A stretch of DNA of 18,412 bases, taken from positions 1 through 18,412 of the forward strand of contig NYZA01000080.1 in assembly GCA_002686955.1 (NCBI GenBank), in the 5' to 3' direction. Shown piece after piece: positions 8,603-14,513 of this stretch; the stretch's first letter is position 1, and each line of letters starts with the position of its first letter. A model generated the notes under the pieces. It had not been told where the DNA came from. It ran no database searches and saw nothing but the letters and a program-made list of their open reading frames with translations. Origin of the DNA: Gemmatimonadota bacterium. GTDB lineage: Bacteria > GCA-2686955. Made by a program: the position numbers and the translations under genes.

Positions 8603-8750
8603 TGGGGACTCCCTTGTGGGGTGTGCCCGAATCGCCAGTGCAGAGGCCGTGCCTCGCCTGTTCCATCTCTCTTAACGTTCTACGCCATAGTTATTTACAT
8701 ACTATTTGCCGCCTTGTTGAATCGGTTCGAGAAGCCTCGATCGTCCGTCC
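8603..8750 (-). promoter_or_regulatory. Upstream region of the second beta-helix gene with an AT-rich patch
   Basis: The non-coding region ahead of the gene ending at 8602 includes an AT-rich patch (about 8686-8708) that stands out from the GC-rich surroundings. It carries an ATAGT/ACTAT inverted repeat (8687-8691 and 8701-8705). On the minus strand TTCAAC followed after about 14-16 nt by TATGTA or TGTAAA could be a promoter. This is a low-confidence reading based on composition and position. Confidence 0.35.
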
Positions 8751-8781
8751 CGCTGACGCTCTGCTTTACGTGTCGTCAGCG
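8751..8781 (-). terminator. Hairpin downstream of the Fis-HTH gene
   Basis: An 8-bp perfect inverted repeat (CGCTGACG at 8751-8758, CGTCAGCG at 8774-8781) with a 15-nt loop begins 10 nt after the stop codon at 8792-8794. No U-tract follows on the minus strand, so termination efficiency is doubtful. It could instead stabilise the 3' end of the transcript. Confidence 0.4.
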
Positions 8782-8791
8782 CGGCGGACGT

Positions 8792-9395
8792 TCAATCCTC
8801 GTCAGCTCGGAGACCGTGCCGCTCGAGCCGCGCGTACAGGGCGGGACGCGAGATCCCCAAAAAGGCCGCGGCCTTGGTCTTGTTGCCACGCGCACGCGCG
8901 AGAGCCCGCCGAATCAGCACTCCCTCCAGCCGTTCGAAGCATGTGGCGAGATCACCCTCCATCGCTGGAAACCCATCGTCGAGCGTCTCGATGGCCGCAC
9001 CTCGACCATTTCCGGACGCGGCCGGGGTCTTCGCACCGAGATCGCCTCCGTGTTCCCCTCTCCATCTCTCGGAACACCAGGCGATTGGTCACGAACCAGA
9101 GTCCCATGACGATGGCGGTCCGCGCGAAGGCCCGACCGGCGGGATGGGTCGAGGCGTGTCTTCCGACGCTTGCGGCGAAGGTCAGGAGAAGTACGGCCGC
9201 CGAGGAATGAACAAGGATTTCCGAGGGGGCCTGGACGCCGGCGCGTAACTCGGCGATGCACCGGCCGGCCACAACGCTTCCCGCCCCCCAGACGGCGACC
9301 TGATAGGCACGAGCGCGCCGCGATTCCTGCGAATCGCCCGAATACTCCGGCTCGTCCGGGGTCTTGCCGGCCCGGCTGGGAGAGGGTACCTGCAT
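8792..9395 (-). pseudogene. Membrane-segment plus Fis-type HTH regulator, split by a +1 frameshift
   Basis: The ATG at 9395 opens a frame with a polar N-terminus and hydrophobic segments near residues 31-50 (weak), 59-77 and 90-108. The last reads AIVMGLWFVTN and is followed by RLVFREMER. This frame then turns into Arg-rich non-coding-like sequence. One frame over, starting in the same place, the sequence continues as EHGGDLGAK and later GNKTKAAAFLGISRPALYARL, a canonical C-terminal Fis/NtrC helix-turn-helix, stopping at 8792. Start to stop is 601 coding nt, which is 200 codons plus one base. Dropping one G from the G4 run at 9055-9058 joins both parts into a 200-residue protein. It may be a pseudogene, a sequencing error or programmed frameshifting. 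Alternatively, an ATG at 8962 gives a separate 56-residue Fis-like protein. There is no AAA+ domain. It lies divergent to the hydrogenase operon, which it might regulate. No strong Shine-Dalgarno sequence precedes 9395. Confidence 0.65.
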
Positions 9396-9557
9396 CGGTT
9401 TTCGGCGGGTCGCTCTACCTCTCCTACGGCTGCCTCAGCACGAACTCTCTAGGAGGTTAGCATCAACTCCGATCCACGGGTCGCCGTGATCGATGTCGAT
9501 GCGTGACCTTGCCTGCCGCACTCGCTAGACTGCGATACACCATCAGGAGAAGCACCC
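9396..9557 (+). promoter_or_regulatory. Intergenic promoter region of the hydrogenase operon
   Basis: This 162-nt gap between divergent genes must hold the promoter for the whole hyd-hyp operon. It contains an inverted repeat CACGG-GTCG-CCGTG (9475-9488), flanked by GAT and ATC with one bulged base, a plausible operator. TTGCCT (9509-9514) with CGATAC (9533-9538) at 18-nt spacing is a weak sigma70-like candidate. I looked for a sigma54 GG-N10-GC signature, which a Fis-type regulator might suggest, and found none convincing. A CAGGAGA ribosome binding site precedes the hydB ATG at good spacing. Confidence 0.4.
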
Positions 9558-10616
9558 ATGGTCATGCTCTCTAGGGTTCGGCTGGCCGCGTTCATCGACG
9601 CGTTGCGCCGGCATGGCGAAGTCGTGGCGCCGCGCCCGGTTCTCGATCCGCAGGCTTCCGGCGAGTACCGGCGATACGAAGAGCTGCGCTCCGGCGAGCT
9701 ACCGGAGCTCGCACCCGGCAAGCCCGCCCTTCTGCCGGCGTCGCATCTCTTCCTTCCGCCGCGAGAGACCATGCTCTCCTACGAGCTCGAGAGCGGTCGA
9801 TTCACGGAGGTGCTGGACCGGGAGCCACGGGTCGTCATTGGGGTGCCTCCCTGCGAAGCCCACGCCCTGGCTCTGCTCGACCAAGCGCTCTCGCAGGGCG
9901 TTCCCGATCGCCACTATCGGGCGCGCCGCGAGAACGCCACCGTTGTCTCCCTGGCATGCGCCGAACCTTGCTGGGAGCAGTGCTTCTGCCGGCAGATGGG
10001 CACCCATCGGGCCACCGACGGCTTCGACCTGCTCCTGACCCCGATCGACGCGGAGCGCTTCACCGTCGAGACCAATACAGAAAAGGGCGATGCCTTGACC
10101 GCCGAGCTCTCGGGCGTTTTCGCGCCGGCCCTAGATGCGGACCGCGCCGCCCTGGACTCATGGAACGTGCGTTGCGACGCAGCGTTCGGTCCCTCCGAAT
10201 CGTGGTCGGCCGACCCCAGAGCTCTCGTCGAAGACGGAGCCGACGATCCGGTCTGGTCGACCGAAGCCGAGCGCTGTCTCTCGTGCGGCGCCTGTGTGCT
10301 TCTCTGCCCGACCTGCACCTGTTTCGATATGGTCGAGTCGGTCCCTCTCCCCTGTTCCGCCGGCACCCGCGAGCGTTGTCGCGACGGCTGCATGATTCCA
10401 GGGTTCAGCGCGGTTGCCCACGGGGCAGATTTCCGTTCAGACCGAGCGGAACGCCTGCGCCACCGCACACGTCGCAAGTTCGCATATCAGCCCGAACGGT
10501 ACGGTGGCGGCTCCTACTGTGTCGGCTGCGGCCGCTGCCACGCTCATTGTCCCGTCGATATTGGACCGATCGGGCTTCTGAAGGAGCTCGAGAAGGACCG
10601 GGAGGAGGCGCGATGA
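9558..10616 (+). CDS. hydB: Group 3b [NiFe] hydrogenase (sulfhydrogenase-type) beta subunit, 4Fe-4S protein
   Basis: A 352-residue electron-transfer subunit that links the flavin subunit to the NiFe module in cytoplasmic NAD(P)-linked hydrogenases. It also resembles AsrA of anaerobic sulfite reductase. The N-terminal half contains VIGVPPCEAHAL (93-104) and the Cys-rich CAEPCWEQCFC (134-144), conserved in this family. Two 4Fe-4S motifs follow: CLSCGACVLLC (240-250, then PTC) and CVGCGRCHAHC (321-331, then P). Length is normal. The start ATG has a good AGGAG site. It opens the operon and its stop overlaps the hydG start (ATGA). The gene order B-G-D-A is that of Pyrococcus-type sulfhydrogenases and of bacterial group 3b enzymes. 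Whether it also reduces sulfur in this organism cannot be told. Confidence 0.92.
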   Translation: MVMLSRVRLAAFIDALRRHGEVVAPRPVLDPQASGEYRRYEELRSGELPELAPGKPALLPASHLFLPPRETMLSYELESGRFTEVLDREPRVVIGVPPCEAHALALLDQALSQGVPDRHYRARRENATVVSLACAEPCWEQCFCRQMGTHRATDGFDLLLTPIDAERFTVETNTEKGDALTAELSGVFAPALDADRAALDSWNVRCDAAFGPSESWSADPRALVEDGADDPVWSTEAERCLSCGACVLLCPTCTCFDMVESVPLPCSAGTRERCRDGCMIPGFSAVAHGADFRSDRAERLRHRTRRKFAYQPERYGGGSYCVGCGRCHAHCPVDIGPIGLLKELEKDREEAR

Positions 10617-11449
10617 CCCAGCAAGCACGCGACCCCGATTCCTGGACACCGTGGCGGGCACGCATCACCGAAACGGCGATGCTCACCGAAACGGAACGTT
10701 TCTTTCGGCTGGAACCGATCGATGGTCAGGCCCTGGGCCAGGTTCCGGGACAGTTCGTACAGGTTTGTCTGCCCGGAATCGGCGAGGCGCCGATCTCCGT
10801 CGCCAGCGCTCCCAACGAAGAAGGCACCTTCGACCTGGTCGTGCGCAAGGTGGGCAATCTCACCGAGGCGTTGCACCGGACAGTCGAAGGGCAGAGCGTG
10901 GGCATCCGCGGACCTTTCGGACGCGGTTTCCCGGTAGATTCCTGCCGTGGTCGCGATCTGGTGATCATCGCCGGCGGGATCGGGCTGGTGCCTCTGCGAT
11001 CGCTGATTCAACACGGTCTGATGCACCGAAATCGATTCAAGTCCTTCTCGGTCCTCTACGGCGCCAAACGCCCGGCGGAGATGCTCTTCAAGGAGGAGTT
11101 GATCGCATGGCAGGGTCGGCCCGACACCGATTTCCACATCACGGTCGATGTCGCCCCTTCTGGCTATCTCGGTCATGTCGGACTGATCACTACACTGATT
11201 CCCTATCTCGAGGGCTCGCCGGCCGACACGTCGGCGATTGTGGTCGGTCCCCCAGTGATGTTCCGTTTCGTCCTCCGGGAGCTCCTCGCGCATGGCGTGC
11301 CCGAAGACCACATCTGGGCTTCGCTCGAGCGCCACATGAAATGTGGGATCGGCCAATGCGGGCACTGCCAGATCAACGGTGCGCTGACCTGCCGCGAAGG
11401 CCCCGTATTCAGCGCGCAAGAGCTGAGTCGACTTCCGGAGGCGATCTGA
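10613..11449 (+). CDS. hydG: Group 3b hydrogenase gamma subunit, FAD/NAD(P)-binding reductase
   Basis: A 278-residue ferredoxin-NADP reductase-like subunit, related to the PyrK/DHODB electron-transfer subunit, that passes electrons between the Fe-S relay and NAD(P)(H). An N-terminal flavin-binding barrel contains PGQFVQV (45-51) and EAPISVAS (58-65). The nucleotide-binding motif is IIAGGIGLVPLRSL (118-131). The C-terminal Cys set is C244, C249, C252 and C260 (KCGIGQCGHC, then C), which in this family binds a 2Fe-2S cluster. The start ATG lies inside the end of hydB (ATGA). The stop shares one base with the hydD start (TGATG). NAD versus NADP preference cannot be decided by eye. Confidence 0.93.
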   Translation: MTQQARDPDSWTPWRARITETAMLTETERFFRLEPIDGQALGQVPGQFVQVCLPGIGEAPISVASAPNEEGTFDLVVRKVGNLTEALHRTVEGQSVGIRGPFGRGFPVDSCRGRDLVIIAGGIGLVPLRSLIQHGLMHRNRFKSFSVLYGAKRPAEMLFKEELIAWQGRPDTDFHITVDVAPSGYLGHVGLITTLIPYLEGSPADTSAIVVGPPVMFRFVLRELLAHGVPEDHIWASLERHMKCGIGQCGHCQINGALTCREGPVFSAQELSRLPEAI

Positions 11450-12225
11450 TGCCGCGCCCGCGCGTTGCTTTCTTCAGCTTCACTTCGTGCGAAGGCTGCC
11501 AGCTAACGGTTCTGGAGCAGGAGACGAAACTGCTCGAACTCTTGGAGGTCGTCGAGATCGTTCGTTTCCGAGAGGCGATCGATCGCAGAGAGGACCGATT
11601 CGATGTCGCTTTCGTGGAGGGTTCGATCAGCACCCCGGAGGAAGAAGACAGAGTTCGCTGGATCCGCAATCAGGCGGGACTCGTGGTCGCGATCGGTGCA
11701 TGCGCAACACTCGGAGGGGTGAACGCCATCCGGGAGGACCGCGACCATCTCGACGTGCAGGGACGGGTCTACGGAGAGAAGGGGGAATGGTACCCCGCCC
11801 ATCAGGTCAAGACGGTCGCCGAGGTAGTATCGATCGACTTCGAGCTGCACGGATGCCCCATGGCCGGCGCGGAGTTTCTTGATCTGGTGTCATGTCTGAT
11901 CACGGGGCGGAAGTTCCGACAGAAGGGAACATCGGTCTGCGTTGAGTGCGTGCTGCGCGGAACCGTGTGTCAGCTGTGGAAAGGGCGCCCCTGCCTGGGA
12001 CCGATCTCGCGGGGCGGGTGTCAGGCGGTATGTCCGTCGCAGGGCGGTTCGTGCATCGGCTGCCGAGGGCTCGCCACCGAGGCCAATCTCCCCGCGCTTG
12101 CGGATCAGCTCGAATCGGAAGGTCTCGGCGACGGCGTCACCGAAAGAATGCTCGAGCTTTTCAATCGCAAGGAGTTTGCGGCCAGGGAGGGCGGCCAGGG
12201 TGATGGCAAAGGAGACCCCGCATGA
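11449..12225 (+). CDS. hydD: Group 3b [NiFe] hydrogenase small (delta) subunit
   Basis: A 258-residue hydrogenase small subunit holding the Fe-S clusters next to the active site. The proximal cluster ligands are Cys14 and Cys17 (FTSCEGCQL), Cys85 (GACATLGG) and Cys136 (HGCPM). The C-terminal part has C164, C167, C174, C182, C191, C195, C202 and C205, enough for two further 4Fe-4S clusters. No twin-arginine signal is present, so the enzyme is cytoplasmic, as expected for group 3. Coupled by overlap to hydG upstream (1 nt) and hydA downstream (ATGA). Confidence 0.95.
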   Translation: MPRPRVAFFSFTSCEGCQLTVLEQETKLLELLEVVEIVRFREAIDRREDRFDVAFVEGSISTPEEEDRVRWIRNQAGLVVAIGACATLGGVNAIREDRDHLDVQGRVYGEKGEWYPAHQVKTVAEVVSIDFELHGCPMAGAEFLDLVSCLITGRKFRQKGTSVCVECVLRGTVCQLWKGRPCLGPISRGGCQAVCPSQGGSCIGCRGLATEANLPALADQLESEGLGDGVTERMLELFNRKEFAAREGGQGDGKGDPA

Positions 12226-13517
12226 GCCGGCGAGATCTGCACGTCGATGTTCACCACATCACCAGGGTCGAAGGCCACGGCAATCTCGTTATCGACGTCG
12301 ACAAGGGCGAGCTCAAAAAGTGTGAGCTCCAGATCGTCGAATCCCCGAGGTACTTCGAAGTGTTGCTCGAGGGGCGGCCGTATACCGAGGTGCACCATAT
12401 AGCTGGGCGCATTTGCGGGATCTGCTCCATCGGCCACACATTATCGAGCATCCAGGCCACGGAACGCGCTTTCGGCATCGAAGCAACGGAGCAAACCCTG
12501 CTGCTGCGCCGTTTGCTCCACTATGGCGAGATGATTCAGAGCCACGCTCTGCACGCCTTCTTCTTGGTGTTGCCCGATCTCTTCAATGCCGACAGTGTGA
12601 TCCCTCTTGCGGCGGACTCCCCTGATCTGGTGCAACGCGCCCTGCGCATCAAGCGCTTCGCCAACGATCTCTGTGCCGTTCTGGCCGGCCGCCACATCCA
12701 CCCGATATCGCCCGTTGTAGGCGGCTGGACCTCACTCCCGGATCCGGCCGCGTTGGAGGATCTCGCCCGGCGCCTCGACGAAGAGATCCGCGACGACCTG
12801 ACGGTGGCCGTCGACGCCTTGGCCGGTCTCCCTCTCCCCGCGCTCGACCGCCCAACCGAAAATGTGGCGCTCGTGAACGGAGATCGCTACCCGCTGCTCT
12901 CCGGGGAGATCGGCTCGAGCATCGATCCCCCGATCGTCCCCGCCGACTACCTGGACAAGATCGAGGAAAAGGTGAATCCGCACTCCTCGGCCAAACATTG
13001 CGAGGGCGGGCACGGCCCCTTCATGGTCGGTGCTCTCTCTCGATGGAATCTGAACGGCGACAAGCTGCGACCGGAAGCCCTCGCCGTGGCCGAATCGCTG
13101 GCGCTGCCCCGCCCCTGCGACGATCCGTACCGGATCACCCACGCACAGATCGTCGAGGCGGTCGACATGGCGTACGATTCAGGCGTTATTCTCGCCCGGA
13201 TTCTGGACGAAGGTCTTGTGCCGGAGACTGTTCGGGTCGAGCCCAGGGCGGGGCGAGGCGTTGGTGCCGTCGAGGTGCCGCGCGGATTGCTCATCCACGA
13301 CTACACCTACGGCGACGACGGCCGAGTCGAAAAGGCGAACTGCATCATTCCAACAGGCATGAACCTGGCAAACATCGAAGCCGACTTGAGGGCCGCCGTT
13401 CCCCGGCTGCTGGACCTTTCAGAAAAACGGATCGAACACGAGCTCCAGATGCTCGTGCGGGCGTACGATCCGTGTATCTCCTGTTCGACTCACCTGCTGA
13501 ACGTGGTCTTCGAGTGA
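12222..13517 (+). CDS. hydA: Group 3b [NiFe] hydrogenase large (alpha) subunit
   Basis: A 431-residue catalytic subunit that oxidises or evolves H2. The two NiFe ligand pairs are present: the L1 motif RICGIC (63-68, with His72 after it) and the L2 motif DPCISCSTH (416-424). The N-terminal ITRVEGHGNL is typical of all NiFe large subunits. After His424 comes a 7-residue tail (LLNVVFE) of the kind removed by a maturation protease, which is encoded by the next gene and overlaps by one base. With HydB and HydG as partners, this is group 3b and not 3a, 3c or 3d. Direction in the cell is not visible in the sequence. Group 3b enzymes are bidirectional, and many evolve H2 from NADPH. Confidence 0.96.
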   Translation: MSRRDLHVDVHHITRVEGHGNLVIDVDKGELKKCELQIVESPRYFEVLLEGRPYTEVHHIAGRICGICSIGHTLSSIQATERAFGIEATEQTLLLRRLLHYGEMIQSHALHAFFLVLPDLFNADSVIPLAADSPDLVQRALRIKRFANDLCAVLAGRHIHPISPVVGGWTSLPDPAALEDLARRLDEEIRDDLTVAVDALAGLPLPALDRPTENVALVNGDRYPLLSGEIGSSIDPPIVPADYLDKIEEKVNPHSSAKHCEGGHGPFMVGALSRWNLNGDKLRPEALAVAESLALPRPCDDPYRITHAQIVEAVDMAYDSGVILARILDEGLVPETVRVEPRAGRGVGAVEVPRGLLIHDYTYGDDGRVEKANCIIPTGMNLANIEADLRAAVPRLLDLSEKRIEHELQMLVRAYDPCISCSTHLLNVVFE

Positions 13518-14029
13518 TGCCCACCGACCCTCTGGTTCTTTGCATCGGTAACCTCTTGAGGCGCGACGATGGGATCGCCGTGCGATTGGCGGCGGATCCC
13601 CAGTTCATCCGAAATGTGCCGGTACGGGTCGCCGATGCGGGGAACGGCGGTTTCGGCGCCCTGGCGCTGGCTGATGGACACGATCCGATCATCGTCGTGG
13701 ACGCCGCAGAGCTGAGTGGCGAGCCGGGAGATGTGAGGATCGTGCGAAACGAGGAGCTCCGGTCGCCAGCATCGGCGAGCCTCCATGCACCCACGGCCGC
13801 GCTTTTGCAGCGATTCCGAGAATCGCTCTCCCCGGTGCCCCGAATCGTCTACTTGGGCATACAGGGGGCCCGCACCGACCACGGCGCGGAGCTCAGCCCA
13901 GAAATCGCTACATACTATCCCCGAATTCGCGAGCAAGTGACGGTCGCGATCATCGACGAAATCAACCGGCTCGCCCCCGATCACGACGACCGGTCCCATA
14001 CATCTAGAACCGGAGGAATGGCGCGATGA
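13517..14029 (+). CDS. Hydrogenase maturation protease (HycI/HybD/HoxW family)
   Basis: A 170-residue endopeptidase that cuts the C-terminal tail off the large subunit once nickel has been inserted. The N-terminus has the family signature CIGNLLRRDDGIA (9-21) with an acidic residue at the expected metal position. Asp62 (VVDAAE) and His90 (SLHAPT) match the other two nickel ligands known from HybD. Its start ATG shares one base with the hydA stop. Its own stop overlaps the next start (ATGA). The last 20 or so residues are polar and not conserved-looking. Its substrate is almost certainly the adjacent HydA. Confidence 0.9.
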   Translation: MPTDPLVLCIGNLLRRDDGIAVRLAADPQFIRNVPVRVADAGNGGFGALALADGHDPIIVVDAAELSGEPGDVRIVRNEELRSPASASLHAPTAALLQRFRESLSPVPRIVYLGIQGARTDHGAELSPEIATYYPRIREQVTVAIIDEINRLAPDHDDRSHTSRTGGMAR

Positions 14030-14478
14030 TCGATCAAGCTCGCATCGCAAAACTCGAGTGCTTCAGCGCTCTATCATCGGAGGAGCAGCAACTCTTAGCG
14101 GAGATCGCGACCCCTCGAAGTGTCGGCTCCGGCAAGTGGCTCTTCCGCACGGGCCGGCCGGCGACGGAGATCCTTTTCATCGAGCAAGGTCGTGTCGCCA
14201 TCGAGATGGAGCTTCACCATGGCCACAAGGCGACCGTCGCCACCCTGGGCGCGGGTGAGCTCTTGGGCTGGTCCGCCCTTGTGCCCCCCCATATCTATAC
14301 GGCGAACGCTCGCTGTCTACAAGACATGGTGTTGATCTCACTCGACGCCGAGCTACTGCGGGAATCCCTCACCCAGGACTCGCGCCTGGAGGCCGCGCTC
14401 ATGACGACGATCGCGCAGGTTCTTTCGAGCCGCCTCGGCGGGACACGGCAACAACTCGTCAACATTCTGCATACATAA
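14026..14478 (+). CDS. Cyclic-nucleotide-binding-domain protein without DNA-binding domain
   Basis: A 150-residue protein consisting of a single CRP/FNR-type effector domain (about 8-115) and the following helix (about 115-145). It has the typical FRTGRPATEILFIEQGRVAIE segment and the turn LGAGELLGWSAL. The winged helix-turn-helix that makes CRP a transcription factor is absent, and the stop codon leaves no room for it. In the phosphate-binding loop Glu78 is kept, but the Arg-Ser/Thr pair of cAMP binders reads Tyr-Thr (91-92), so cAMP may not be the ligand. Translationally coupled to the protease gene (ATGA). Its place between protease and hypF suggests a sensor or partner for the hydrogenase. 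A role as a protein-binding regulator is inference. Confidence 0.85.
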   Translation: MIDQARIAKLECFSALSSEEQQLLAEIATPRSVGSGKWLFRTGRPATEILFIEQGRVAIEMELHHGHKATVATLGAGELLGWSALVPPHIYTANARCLQDMVLISLDAELLRESLTQDSRLEAALMTTIAQVLSSRLGGTRQQLVNILHT

Positions 14479-14513
14479 TTCCGAATCAACCCGCTCGCGA
14501 GACGGAGACAGGT

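Noticed and set aside
8581-9210. Plus-strand open frames (162-209 residues) over 8581-9248
   Set aside because: They lie opposite the Fis-HTH coding sequence and the intergenic region. The HTH motif on the minus strand is unmistakable.
9500-9557. Sigma54 (-24/-12) promoter for the hydrogenase operon
   Set aside because: TTGCCTGC superficially recalls the -12 box, but no GG at the required distance upstream is present.
10544-11419. 291-residue minus-strand open frame
   Set aside because: Antisense to hydG, which has clear FAD, NAD(P) and Cys motifs.
12998-13516. Upstream extension of the maturation protease to 12998
   Set aside because: The extra 173 residues would lie inside hydA in another frame. 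The ATG at 13517 overlaps the hydA stop and directly precedes the family signature.
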